From positions 1 through 64,000 of the forward strand of contig NZ_BQXQ01000018.1 of NCBI RefSeq assembly GCF_030159055.1: a stretch of 64,000 bases of DNA, in the 5' to 3' direction. Source of the DNA: Acidovorax sp. SUPP3334. Lineage in GTDB: Bacteria; Pseudomonadota; Gammaproteobacteria; Burkholderiales; Burkholderiaceae_C. The translations under genes were made by a program, and so were the position numbers. Shown one piece after another: positions 50,791-59,244 of the stretch (position 1 is its first letter; every line of letters begins with the position of its first letter). Below the pieces are notes generated by a model that had not been told where the DNA came from, did not search any database, and was given only the letters and a program-made list of their open reading frames with translations.

Positions 50791-51626
50791 ACGGCCACGC
50801 CCCCGCCGCCCCCATCCGCTGGCCCGCCGAGGCCATCTGGGAGGCCGTGGCCCCGGTGCTGCCGGGCTTCACCGTCGAGGTGCTGCCGAGCGTGGACTCC
50901 ACCAACACCGAACTCATGCGCCGTGCCCGTGCGGGCCTGGCCGAGCCCACGCTGCTCGTGGCCGAGCTGCAGACCGCCGGGCGCGGTCGGCTGGGCCGGC
51001 CCTGGCGTGGCGCAGTGGGCGATGCGCTCATGTTCTCGCTGGGCATGCCGCTGGCGCCGGCCGACTGGTCGGGCCTGTCGCTCGCCGTGGGGGTGAGCGT
51101 GGCCGAAAGCCTGCAGCCTGCGGTGCACCCCGGTGCCGCGCGCATCGGCCTCAAATGGCCCAACGACCTGTGGCTGGATGGCGACCGCAAGCTGGGCGGC
51201 ATCCTGGTGGAGACCGCCAGCCTCGTTGCGCCGGGCGGTGACGTCCCGGCCGCCACGCGCTATGTGGTGGCGGGCATCGGCATCAACGTGCAGCCGCCGC
51301 AGGCGGACGGCATGAACACCCCGCCCGGCAGCCTGCAGGACGTGGAGCCGGGCCTGGATGCGCCCGCCGCGCTGCTGCGCATCGCCGCCCCGCTGATCGC
51401 CATGCTCCAGAACTTCGAGGCGTATGGCTTCGCGCCGGTGCAGGCGCGCTTTCACCAGCGCGACGTGCTCAGCGGCCGCGCGGTGGTCTTGACCGACGGC
51501 ACCACGGGCACGGCCCATGGCGTGGGCGAAGACGGCGCACTGCTGGTGCACACCGCGCACGGCATGCAGGCCGTGACCAGCTCCGAAGTCAGCGTGCGGC
51601 CCGCCGGCCAGCCGCTGCCGCGCTGA
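50787..51626 (+). CDS. birA: Biotin--[acetyl-CoA-carboxylase] ligase
   Basis: A 279-residue ligase that activates biotin with ATP and attaches it to the biotin carboxyl carrier protein. Motifs: PSVDSTNTELMRRAR, ELQTAGRGRLGRPWRG (GRGRLGR biotinyl-AMP loop), LKWPNDLWLDGDRKLGGILV and VAGIGINVQPP. No N-terminal helix-turn-helix is present, so it does not regulate bio genes. GTG 50787 overlaps the SET-gene stop (GTGA), which indicates translational coupling. The downstream SPOR gene starts 19 bp after its stop. Confidence 0.93.
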   Translation: MNGHAPAAPIRWPAEAIWEAVAPVLPGFTVEVLPSVDSTNTELMRRARAGLAEPTLLVAELQTAGRGRLGRPWRGAVGDALMFSLGMPLAPADWSGLSLAVGVSVAESLQPAVHPGAARIGLKWPNDLWLDGDRKLGGILVETASLVAPGGDVPAATRYVVAGIGINVQPPQADGMNTPPGSLQDVEPGLDAPAALLRIAAPLIAMLQNFEAYGFAPVQARFHQRDVLSGRAVVLTDGTTGTAHGVGEDGALLVHTAHGMQAVTSSEVSVRPAGQPLPR

Positions 51627-51644
51627 ACGAGAAAGCCCACCGCC

Positions 51645-52430
51645 ATGCTGCGCGCCGCCGTTCTGGTTCTATTGCTCGCCAATGCCGGGTACTACGCGTG
51701 GGCGCAGGGGCTGCTGCGCTCGTGGGGCTGGGCGCCGCCCGAGCAGACCGAGCCGCATCGCCTGGAGCAGCAGATCCAGCCCGAAAACCTGCGCGTGGGG
51801 CGTGCCAGCGGCACCGCCAGCAATGGCCCCGGCAACGGCGGCGCGAGTGGCGCAGGCGGTGCCGGCGCGGCCAGCGCGGGCAGCGAGATCGCCGCATCGG
51901 GTGCGTCACCCGCCGCGCCGGTGGCAGCGCCCGCGCCCGCCACCAGCGAGCCCGCTTCCGTGGCGGCGGCACCGGCCGAGCCGGCCGCGTGCCTGCAGGC
52001 CGGCACGTTCGACAGAGGCCAGCTCGACGCGCTGCGCATGGCGGCTGCCAGCCTGCCGCAGGGCAGCTGGGTGCTGGAGCCTGTTTCGCTCACCGGCCGT
52101 TGGATGGTCTATATGGGCCGCTTCGCCGACGAGGAGGCGCTGGAGAAAAAACGCACCGAACTGCGCGCCCGCAAGGTGCCTTACGACCGGCCGGGCACCG
52201 CGCTGGAGCCGGGCCTGTCGCTGGGCCGCTTCTCGACCGAGGAGGCCGCCGAGCGCGCGCTGGCCACGCTGGGCACGCAAGGCGTTCGCACCGCGCGGGT
52301 GGTGCAAGAGCGCACCGACGCCACGGGCTATGTGCTGCGGCTGCCAGCCGCGACCCCGGCGCTGCGCACGCAGGCCGAGACGCAGATGCGCGCCCTGCTG
52401 GCGAGCCGGCCGCTGCGCGCCTGCGGCTGA
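51645..52430 (+). CDS. SPOR-domain membrane protein
   Basis: A 261-residue protein: one N-terminal membrane segment (MLRAAVLVLLLANAGYYAWA), a long Ala/Gly/Ser-rich linker (about 50-120), then a C-terminal SPOR-like domain: CLQAGTFDRGQLDALRMAAA, RWMVYMGRFADEEALEKKRT and GLSLGRFSTEEAAERALATL. SPOR domains bind denuded glycan strands at the division site. The topology places it in the periplasm. It is the third gene of the SET-birA-SPOR run and probably co-transcribed. Confidence 0.78.
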   Translation: MLRAAVLVLLLANAGYYAWAQGLLRSWGWAPPEQTEPHRLEQQIQPENLRVGRASGTASNGPGNGGASGAGGAGAASAGSEIAASGASPAAPVAAPAPATSEPASVAAAPAEPAACLQAGTFDRGQLDALRMAAASLPQGSWVLEPVSLTGRWMVYMGRFADEEALEKKRTELRARKVPYDRPGTALEPGLSLGRFSTEEAAERALATLGTQGVRTARVVQERTDATGYVLRLPAATPALRTQAETQMRALLASRPLRACG

Positions 52431-52473
52431 GCGGGCAACGCACCGGCCCGTCGAAGCATTGCAGGGCCAAAAA

Positions 52474-52524
52474 GCCCTCCAGTGCATATTCCCCTAGGGG
52501 ACATTGCTATTCATTCAATAGCAC
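52474..52524 (-). repeat. Interspersed ~50-bp repeat, complete copy
   Basis: On the minus strand: TGCTATTGAATGAATAGC, AATGTCCCCTAGGGGA, ATATGCACTGGAGGGC. It lies between convergent SPOR and LRR genes. Confidence 0.85.
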
Positions 52525-52551
52525 TCGCGTGGCATGCGATGCAGCGCCCGG

Positions 52552-54186
52552 TCAGGCGAGCAGCCGCAGGCTGCCGGGGCACAGGGTGTTCACCAGTTCT
52601 TCCATGCCTTCCACCAGCGCGGTGACGAGGGCATTCGGGCCTTGGTGGGGCAGCTCTTCGGCAAATACCACGGCCTGGCTCAGCACCGATTCCTCCAGCA
52701 CGACAGGCGGCAGGCCATGCTGCTGCAGGGCCCAGTCCATGGCCATGAGGGCGGCAGGTGCGTTGCCTTCGTCGAGCGGGCGCAGGCTGACCAGGGCCTG
52801 GTACAGGCGCGCGGCGCGCTCCACGGCTTCCAGCCGGGTGAGTGCGGGATAGACGGCCGTGGCCGGCGAAAGCCAGGCCGCGAGCGTTTCCAGATGGCGC
52901 GGCAGCGATGCCGCCATGGGATAGCTGCGCTGCTCGCCCGGGCCGGGCAGGAAGGAGCTGGGCGTGGGCACGCCGGGGTCGCCGAAGACCGTGGCCCCGG
53001 CCGTGCCGGCAGCCAGCCGCTGGAATTCGCGCGTGCGCGCCCGTGGCCCGCCGGCGGGGCAGCCATTCAGGCGCCAGCCGATTTCCAGCAGGCGTTCGGG
53101 CGTGATGGGCTGGCCCGCGTGCAGCCAGGTGCCCACGGCCTGCATGGCATCGGACCAGGCGTCTTCCGTGCCCACGCCGTCGGTGCGCAGCACGAGCGAC
53201 AGGCCGCTGCGCCAGGCATTCACTTCGGTGCGCAGGCCGGCATTCTTGCGCAGCACGCCCAGGCATTCCTGCCAGCCGACGACCACGCCGTCCAGCCGCG
53301 CGGCCAGGCGGGCCTGCTGCGGCGGGTTCCAGCGGGGCGCCTGCAGCAGGTTCGACAGCAGCGCTACGGGCGTGCCGGCCAGGTCCACCGCGGGGTGGTC
53401 CCGCACCAGGGCGGGCACCGAGTGCAGCTGCAGGTTGTGCGACAGGTCCAGCAGTTGCAGCACGGGCATGCGGGCCATGGCCTCGGGCACGGATTGCAGG
53501 CCGCAGTGCGTGAGGATCACCGTGGCCAGCCGGGGTGCCTGCGCCAGCGAATCGGGCAGTTCGCGCAGGCCGAAGTTGGCCGACAGGTCCAGCAGCTCCA
53601 GGTGCTGCAGCCACGCCAGCGCCTGCGGCACTTCGGTGACGAAGCAGTTGCGCGCCGTGAGGGTGCGCAGCCCCCGGCACAGCGCCAGGGTTTCGGGCAG
53701 GCGGTGAAAGCCCGTGTTGTCGGAGATGTCCAGGTGCTTGAGGAACCGCAGCCGGTCCAGGCCCGGCGGCAGGGAGGTGAGGCGCAGCACCCGAAGGTCG
53801 AGCTGCCACCCTTCTTCGCCCATCGAATGGCAGGCGAGCACGCGGTTCACGGCTTCGCGCCGGCGCTCCACGAACGTGGCGGCGCTTTCGGTGTCGTCAT
53901 CCAGGTCGGCGGCGGCGGGGCGCAGGCGGCCCAGCATGCGCCTCCACAGGCCTTCCTTGCGGGGCGCGGGCAGGTTGGGGTCCGCGTCGCACCAGTCCTG
54001 CAGCTCGCGCAGCCAGCGGTCCATGTCGGGGGTGTCCGCCGTGGACGCGGCCGGCCGGGCAGCGCCGGGGGCGGAATAGTGGCGGCGCAGAAAGCGGAAC
54101 GCCGAGTCGTCGTCCCTGGCCGAGCCGCCGGCTTCGGGGCCGGGGCCGTGGGATACGCGGGCATGGAAGTCGGTGGTCGTGGTCAT
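52552..54186 (-). CDS. LRR protein with degenerate Fic-like domain, putative type III effector 1
   Basis: A 544-residue protein. Residues 1-110 are polar and unstructured, as in secreted effectors. Leucine-rich repeats cover about 128-270 (LTSLPPGLDRLRFLKHLDIS, LPDSLAQAPRLATVILTHCG). The C-terminal 180 residues follow the Fic pattern: ITPERLLEIGWRLNG, a GG-R-x-R strand, YPALTRLEAVERAARLYQAL then VSLRPLDEGNAPAALMAM and a final GLPPV. In Fic enzymes the loop is HPFxxGN(G/K)R; here His is Arg469 and GNGR is GNAP (474-477). The start ATG 54186 lies 72 bp after a TAGATT -10 and a PIP-like box. The same LRR+Fic order is known from Xanthomonas AvrAC/XopAC. Paralogous with the next gene. Confidence 0.75.
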   Translation of the reverse strand: MTTTTDFHARVSHGPGPEAGGSARDDDSAFRFLRRHYSAPGAARPAASTADTPDMDRWLRELQDWCDADPNLPAPRKEGLWRRMLGRLRPAAADLDDDTESAATFVERRREAVNRVLACHSMGEEGWQLDLRVLRLTSLPPGLDRLRFLKHLDISDNTGFHRLPETLALCRGLRTLTARNCFVTEVPQALAWLQHLELLDLSANFGLRELPDSLAQAPRLATVILTHCGLQSVPEAMARMPVLQLLDLSHNLQLHSVPALVRDHPAVDLAGTPVALLSNLLQAPRWNPPQQARLAARLDGVVVGWQECLGVLRKNAGLRTEVNAWRSGLSLVLRTDGVGTEDAWSDAMQAVGTWLHAGQPITPERLLEIGWRLNGCPAGGPRARTREFQRLAAGTAGATVFGDPGVPTPSSFLPGPGEQRSYPMAASLPRHLETLAAWLSPATAVYPALTRLEAVERAARLYQALVSLRPLDEGNAPAALMAMDWALQQHGLPPVVLEESVLSQAVVFAEELPHQGPNALVTALVEGMEELVNTLCPGSLRLLA

Positions 54187-54257
54187 GGCAGGGACACGCG
54201 GGCAGCGTGGGTCAGGGGTTGGTGACAAAAACCCGCCATGCGTGACGGGGTGTTTCC

Positions 54258-54319
54258 AATCTACAAACCCCGCACCGCGCCGATGGCCCGGGATGCGACG
54301 CCATGGCCGCGCGTGCGAA
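54258..54319 (-). promoter_or_regulatory. PIP-type (HrpX) promoter of LRR gene 1
   Basis: Reading the minus strand: TTCGC (54315-54319), 15 bases, GTCGC (54295-54299; one mismatch to TTCGB), 31 bases, TAGATT (54258-54263). This is the plant-inducible-promoter layout used by HrpX/HrpB regulators. It supports the ATG at 54186 as the start. Confidence 0.65.
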
Positions 54320-54353
54320 ATTTCCGCCACCATTCAAGGCGGCAAAGGCGACG

Positions 54354-55997
54354 TCAACCGCCCGATGCGGTGCGCTGGGTTTCTTTCATGCCCTGCACCA
54401 CGGCCGCAAAAAGCGCCTGCGGCGCCTCGGAAGGGCCCGCTGAAGGGAAGACCGCGGCATCGGCGAGCGCGGCGGCCACCTGCGCGCCGCCGCCGTCCGC
54501 CACGGGCGGCAGGCCTTGCCGCTGCAGCGCCCAGTCCATGGCCATGAGCGCGGCCGGGGCGTTGCCTTCGTCGAACGGCCGCAGGCTCACCAGAGCGCGA
54601 TACAGCAGCGCGGATCGCTCCACGGCAGCCGGGGCCGACGCTGCCGTCGAACTGCCGGCGCCGAGCCACTGCGCCAGGGCGTCCAGATGGCCGGGCAGCG
54701 AACCGGCGCGGGGGTAGTCGAGGTGCTCGGCGACCGCAGGCTCCATGCCGTTTTTGCCGGCCGGGATGGCCTGGACCTCCGTCGCCCGCAACTGCGCCCC
54801 CCCGGCAGGCTGGCCATTCAGACGCCAGCCGATCTCCATCAGGCGCTCGCCCGTGATCGGCAGGCCCTCGCTCAGCCAGCCTTGCACCGCCGCGTCGGCA
54901 TCGGCCCAGGCGGCTTCGGAGCCGGCACGGTCGGTGCGCAGGTGGAGCGAGAGCGCGCTGCGGGCCTGGTCCATGGCCGCGCGCCCCGGGCTGCCAGGCT
55001 GCAACGCGGGTCGGGATTTCTGCCAGTTGTCCGACAGCGCGGTCAGGGTGGCTTGCCACCCGGCGCGCTGCGCGGGGCTTGAGAGCAGCGGCTGCAGCAA
55101 GCTGTCCATCAGCGCTGCCGGCGTGCCCTTCAGCGACAGCGCGACCTTGCCGCCGAGCAGGCCGGGCGGCAGGGCATGCAGTTCGAGGTTGTGCGACACG
55201 TCCAGCGCCTGCAGCGCCGGCATGTCGGCAATGCCCTGGGGCAAACGGCCCAGGTTGCAATGGGACAGTTGCAGCGTCCGAAGGCGGGGCGACTGCGCCA
55301 CAGCATCCGGCAACGCCGTCAGGTGCGGGTTGGCCGACAGGTCGAGGGTTTCCAGGTTCGGCAACTGAAAGAGCGACGCCGGCACCTGGGCCACCAGGCC
55401 ATTGCGCACCGAAAGGCTGCACAGGTTCTGGCACCGGGCCAGTTCCTCGGGCACGGTGAACAGGCCGATGTTGTTCGAAAGGTCCAGCTTTTCCAGGTGC
55501 GGGAGCCGGTCCAGCCCCGGTGGCAGGGAGGACAGCGACAGCCATTGCAGGTCGAGCTCGCGCCCGTCTGCGCCCTGGGCGTGGCATTCGAGCACCCGCT
55601 GCATCGCCGTTTCGCGCTGTTCGGCGAGCAGGGGCAGTTCGTGACCGGGCTTGCCGGCACCCGATCGGCGCCCCCAGGCCGGCAGGCCGGCGAACCGCCT
55701 CGAATGGCTCTGCTGGGCGCGGTGCGGATCGGCATCGCACCAGCGCTGCAGCTCCTGCTTCCATCGCGCCACGCCGAGGGCGGCGTCCCGTGGCGACAGG
55801 GCGCTTGCCGGGTGGGTGCCGCTGGACGAGCGTGGCGGCAGGGCCTGGGCCTGGGGAGAGGCCGACAGGGAGCGGGAGGCGGGCTTCGGCCCGGCAGCCG
55901 TGGTGGCAGGCGATGCGGACGGAGAGACTGCGGAGGAAGACGCTTCGGAACGGGGCGGGTGCGGGTCCCGTGCGAACAAGGTAGAAAGCGATGTCAT
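54354..55997 (-). CDS. LRR protein with degenerate Fic-like domain, putative type III effector 2
   Basis: A 547-residue paralogue of the previous protein in the same direction. Its first ~70 residues are rich in Ser, Pro and Ala (SSAVSPSASPATTAAGPKPA), typical of type III secretion signals. LRRs span about 148-285 (LSSLPPGLDRLPHLEKLDLS, LPDAVAQSPRLRTLQLSHCN). The Fic-like part has ITGERLMEIGWRLNG, ALLYRALVSLRPFDEGNAPA and LQRQGLPPV; the catalytic His is Arg473 and the anion-binding GNGR is GNAP. Both paralogues keep the same substitutions, so they are conserved, not random decay. A perfect PIP box lies 86 bp upstream. Predicted injected effector; activity unknown. Confidence 0.78.
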   Translation of the reverse strand: MTSLSTLFARDPHPPRSEASSSAVSPSASPATTAAGPKPASRSLSASPQAQALPPRSSSGTHPASALSPRDAALGVARWKQELQRWCDADPHRAQQSHSRRFAGLPAWGRRSGAGKPGHELPLLAEQRETAMQRVLECHAQGADGRELDLQWLSLSSLPPGLDRLPHLEKLDLSNNIGLFTVPEELARCQNLCSLSVRNGLVAQVPASLFQLPNLETLDLSANPHLTALPDAVAQSPRLRTLQLSHCNLGRLPQGIADMPALQALDVSHNLELHALPPGLLGGKVALSLKGTPAALMDSLLQPLLSSPAQRAGWQATLTALSDNWQKSRPALQPGSPGRAAMDQARSALSLHLRTDRAGSEAAWADADAAVQGWLSEGLPITGERLMEIGWRLNGQPAGGAQLRATEVQAIPAGKNGMEPAVAEHLDYPRAGSLPGHLDALAQWLGAGSSTAASAPAAVERSALLYRALVSLRPFDEGNAPAALMAMDWALQRQGLPPVADGGGAQVAAALADAAVFPSAGPSEAPQALFAAVVQGMKETQRTASGG

Positions 55998-56045
55998 GGC
56001 GGGGGCGGGGCACGCGGCCCAGCGTATCGTGAAGGGAGGGTTAGC

Positions 56046-56107
56046 AATCTACGAAGCCCGCCGCCCTGCCTGCGCCGCCCGCCCGAAGCCGAGGCCCGCA
56101 TTGCGAA
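56046..56107 (-). promoter_or_regulatory. PIP-type (HrpX) promoter of LRR gene 2
   Basis: On the minus strand: TTCGC (56103-56107), exactly 15 bases, TTCGG (56083-56087), 31 bases, TAGATT (56046-56051). It fits the consensus TTCGB-N15-TTCGB with a YANNNT box 30-32 bp downstream. Same -10 hexamer and spacing as for the paralogue. Confidence 0.8.
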
Positions 56108-56158
56108 GTTTCCGCAGCCGGCCCGAGCTGCGGCGGTTCGCTGGGGCCGGCCCTCGTG

Positions 56159-57088
56159 CTAGCCCCGCGGGTCGGTCGCCAGCAGCCAGTCCACCAGCGC
56201 GCGCAGGTCGCCCTGCAGCCGGGCGAACCCGGCCGGCTCGATGGCCAGCGTCTGCTCGTCCATGTAGAGCTTGCGGTTGATCTCCACCTGGATGCTGTGG
56301 CGGTGGGCCGCCGGGTCGCCGTAGCGGCGCACCAGCTCCACGCCCTTGTAGGGGTGGTTGTAGTCCACGCTGTAGCCGCGCTCCCGCAAGAAGGCGCAGA
56401 CCGCCTGCGACAGCGCCGGGCTGGCGGTGGTGCCGTCGCGGTCGCCGATCACGAAGTCGGCATGGTGCAAGCCGGGGTGCAGCGTCGCGTGGCTGGCGGC
56501 CACGGCGGGCATGGAGTGGCAATTGATGTGGATGCTGTAGCCATGCCGGGCATGGGCCTCGTCGATCGCCCGGGCCACGGCCGCGTGGTAGGGGCGCCAG
56601 CAGCGGTCGATGCGGGCGCGCACCTCGGCCACGGCCAGCGGCCGGTCGTAGATGGGCACGCCCTCGTCGGTGAACTTCCAGATGAGCCCCTTGCCCAGCC
56701 GCACCTTCTGCAGCACGACGGGATCGGTGGTGACGGGATCGGTCCACTCGCCCTCGAACATGCTCACGTCCACTTCGGTGGTGTCGCGGTTGGCGTCCAG
56801 GTAGATGCGCGGAAAGTGCGCCTCGACCCAGGCCACGCCCAGCGCGGGCGCGAAGCCGTAGAGCTTCTCCACATGGGTGTCTTCGGCGCGGCGCAGGGTG
56901 GGCAGGTCGATGGCGGCGCGAAAGTCGTCGGGATAGACGGTGCCGCTGTGGGGCGAGTCGAGCACCAGGGCCGTGCGGCCGGGCGCGGTGGACAGCATGG
57001 CCGCCGGCGCCGAGGGCGCGCCCGCCGCACCGGGCTGGGCCGCCTCCAGGCGATGGCGTCGTTGGATCAGTTGCAGCGCTGCATGCAT
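56159..57088 (-). CDS. hutG: N-formylglutamate deformylase
   Basis: A 309-residue enzyme that releases glutamate and formate from N-formylglutamate, the last step of one histidine-degradation branch. Family motifs: LVLDSPHSGTVYPDDF, DTHVEKLYGFAPALGVAWVE, YLDANRDTTEVD, HINCHSMPA (metal ligand) and VEINRKLYMDE. A ~35-residue N-terminal leader precedes the domain; ATG at MLSTAPGRTAL is an alternative start. The rest of the hut pathway is not in the window, so a free-standing amidohydrolase role is possible. It is 19 bp downstream of the Bug receptor gene and likely co-transcribed. Confidence 0.87.
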   Translation of the reverse strand: MHAALQLIQRRHRLEAAQPGAAGAPSAPAAMLSTAPGRTALVLDSPHSGTVYPDDFRAAIDLPTLRRAEDTHVEKLYGFAPALGVAWVEAHFPRIYLDANRDTTEVDVSMFEGEWTDPVTTDPVVLQKVRLGKGLIWKFTDEGVPIYDRPLAVAEVRARIDRCWRPYHAAVARAIDEAHARHGYSIHINCHSMPAVAASHATLHPGLHHADFVIGDRDGTTASPALSQAVCAFLRERGYSVDYNHPYKGVELVRRYGDPAAHRHSIQVEINRKLYMDEQTLAIEPAGFARLQGDLRALVDWLLATDPRG

Positions 57089-57106
57089 CGGCGCACTCCT
57101 GCGAAA

Positions 57107-58069
57107 TCAGTCGAGCTGGATCTTGGCATAGGCGGCCACTTTCTTCATCTTGTCGATCTCCCGGACGATCTGCTGCGTGAAGTCCGCTGGCGAGGTGCCC
57201 GAAGCATAGAGCCCCTGGCCGGCGAGCCGGTCGCGCACCGCGGCCTCCTTGAGCGCCGCTGCCACGGCCTGCTGCACGCGCAGCACGGCGGCGGCGGGGG
57301 TGGACACCGGCGCCACCAGGCCGAACCACGACGGCTCGTTGGCCTGCGGAAAACCCAGCTGCGCATAGGTGGGCACCTCGGGCAGCACGTCCAGCCGCTC
57401 GGGCCAGGACACGGCCAGGGCCTTGAGCTTGCCGGACTTCACATGCGGCAGCGACGAGGCCACCTGGTCGAAATACACCGGCACCTGGCCGCCCACCACG
57501 TCGTTGATGGCCGGGCCGGCACCCCGGTAGGGAATGTGCACCATCGAAGTGCCCGTGCTGCTCTTGAACAACTCGCCCCACATGTGGCCGATGGTGCCGT
57601 TGCCCGGCGTGGCGTAGGACACCTTGCCGGGGTTGGCCTTGAGGTACTTCACCAGCTCGGCGAAGTCCTTCACCGGCAGCACCTTGGGGTTGACCACGAT
57701 GACGCCGGGCGCCTTCACGATCTCGGTCACGCCGGCGAAGTCCTTGACGGGGTCGTAGGGCAGCCTGGAGAACACGGCCGGGTTCACGCCGTGGGTGGAC
57801 AGCGTGGCCACGCCCAGCGTGAGGCCGTCGCCCGCGGCGCGCGCCACCTCGGCCATGCCGATGGAGCCGCCGGCGCCCGCGCGGTTTTCGATCACCACCG
57901 GCTGGCCCAGCAGGCGCTGCAGCGGCTCCTGCAGGGCGCGGCCGGCGATGTCGGTGGCGCCGCCGGGCGGGAACGGAACGATGATGCGCAGGGGCTTGTC
58001 TTGCGCGTAAGACATTCCAGGAAGGACAGTTGCGGCAGCCACGGCTGCGATCCATTGACGGCGTTGCAT
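57107..58069 (-). CDS. Tripartite tricarboxylate transporter receptor (Bug family)
   Basis: A 320-residue periplasmic binding protein, signal peptide ending SYAQ. Bug-family features: RIIVPFPPGGATDIAGRALQ, GQPVVIENRAGAGGSIGMAE, VSYATPGNGTIGHMWGELFK and VHIPYRGAGPAINDVVGGQV. Such receptors bind carboxylates or amides; Comamonadaceae have hundreds, mostly without the membrane subunits, as here. It lies before hutG in one unit and divergent from a LysR gene, so the ligand may be a carboxylate linked to formylglutamate (inference). Confidence 0.92.
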   Translation of the reverse strand: MQRRQWIAAVAAATVLPGMSYAQDKPLRIIVPFPPGGATDIAGRALQEPLQRLLGQPVVIENRAGAGGSIGMAEVARAAGDGLTLGVATLSTHGVNPAVFSRLPYDPVKDFAGVTEIVKAPGVIVVNPKVLPVKDFAELVKYLKANPGKVSYATPGNGTIGHMWGELFKSSTGTSMVHIPYRGAGPAINDVVGGQVPVYFDQVASSLPHVKSGKLKALAVSWPERLDVLPEVPTYAQLGFPQANEPSWFGLVAPVSTPAAAVLRVQQAVAAALKEAAVRDRLAGQGLYASGTSPADFTQQIVREIDKMKKVAAYAKIQLD

Positions 58070-58179
58070 GGAATTCTCCTTGGTGATGGGGCGGAGATTA
58101 CCGAATTCGGTGGGTGTTTAAAAGCAATTGGTGTGCCTGTTAACATTCCATTCAAGAATGTTTTGAGAAGCAGCGCGCC
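58070..58179. promoter_or_regulatory. Divergent promoter of Bug operon and LysR gene
   Basis: 110 bp, AT-rich in the middle (TTTAAAAGCAATTGGTGTGC, AACATTCCATTCAAGAATGT). AACATTC-n-GAATGTT is an inverted repeat with the T-N11-A layout of LysR operators. Confidence 0.55.
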
Positions 58180-59115
58180 ATGTCCTTGCGACGACTCAAT
58201 CCCCCCTTGCACCTGCTGCGGGCCTTCTGCACGGTCGCGCGTTTCGGCGGCGTGTCGCGGGCGGCCGAAGCGCTGCACCTGACCCAGAGCGCGGTCAGCA
58301 AGCAGATGCAGGAGCTGGAGCGCTGGGTGGGCATCGCCCTCTTCGAGCGCAGCCGCAAGCGCCTGACCCTCACCCCCGCCGGCGAGCGCTACGAAAAGGC
58401 GGTGCGGGCCCTGCTCGCCAGGCTGGAGGCCGCCACGCTGGAGCTGATCACCAGCAGCGACGGCGGCGGCGCGCTGCACCTGTCCGCCCTGCCCACCTTC
58501 GCCGCCAAATGGCTCATTCCGCGGTTGCCGCAGTTCCAGCAGCAGCACCCGCAGATCACGCTGCACTTCGTGCCTTTCGTGCATGGCTACGACTTCGCCG
58601 ACCCCGAGCTGGACTGCTCCATTCTCTTCGGCGACGGCCACTGGCCCGGTGCGCGGGCGCACTGCCTGGCGGGCAACGATGTGGCGCTGATCGCCCCCCC
58701 GGCCAGCGCGGGAGAGGCCGGCAGCCCACTGCGCGAGCCGCGCGACGTGGTGCGCAGCGCACTGCTGCGCCACGTCTCGGTGCCCGATGCCTGGGAGCGC
58801 TGGAGCGAGGTGCATGGCGTGTCCGGCCTGGACACGCTGGCCGGCCCGCAGTTCGACCAGTTCGAGAGCATGATCCGCGCCGTCTCGGTGGGCATGGGCG
58901 TGGCCCTGGTGCCGCGCTGCCTGGTGCAGGACGAAATCGCCGCGGGCGTGGTGGCCGAGCCCCTGGCGCAGGGCGGCTACACGAGCGAGCTGGGCTACTG
59001 GTTCTGCTACCCCGAGGCACGCGCCCAGCTGGCCACGCTGGACCGGTTCCGCCACTGGCTGCTGGGCGCCGCAGCGGCAGGGACGGAGGCGGAGGCGGCG
59101 GCAGCCAGCCGCTGA
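58180..59115 (+). CDS. LysR-family regulator
   Basis: A 311-residue LysR protein starting MSLRRLNPPLHLLRAFCTVA. HTH: ARFGGVSRAAEALHLTQSAV then SKQMQELERWVGIALFERSR; the substrate-binding domain follows (LSALPTFAAKWLIPRLPQFQ). GcvA/DsdC-like. Located divergent from the Bug-hutG unit with a good dyad between, so it probably activates that unit when the ligand is present. The C-terminus is Ala/Glu-rich. Confidence 0.9.
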   Translation: MSLRRLNPPLHLLRAFCTVARFGGVSRAAEALHLTQSAVSKQMQELERWVGIALFERSRKRLTLTPAGERYEKAVRALLARLEAATLELITSSDGGGALHLSALPTFAAKWLIPRLPQFQQQHPQITLHFVPFVHGYDFADPELDCSILFGDGHWPGARAHCLAGNDVALIAPPASAGEAGSPLREPRDVVRSALLRHVSVPDAWERWSEVHGVSGLDTLAGPQFDQFESMIRAVSVGMGVALVPRCLVQDEIAAGVVAEPLAQGGYTSELGYWFCYPEARAQLATLDRFRHWLLGAAAAGTEAEAAAASR

Positions 59116-59181
59116 ATCGAGGCCTTTTCGAGGCGATTCAAGCCAAAAGTGCCCGGCGCCCTAGTCAATCATGCACTGGCA

Positions 59182-59198
59182 GCTATTAAAACAATAGC
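59182..59198. repeat. Partial interspersed repeat (hairpin only)
   Basis: GCTATTAAAACAATAGC: hairpin half of the ~50-bp repeat, between the LysR and Crp/Fnr-remnant genes (convergent). Confidence 0.5.
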
Positions 59199-59244
59199 AA
59201 TCTCGCTGCTTGCCGTCGTTTTTGCCCGCGGACTGCGACGCCGA

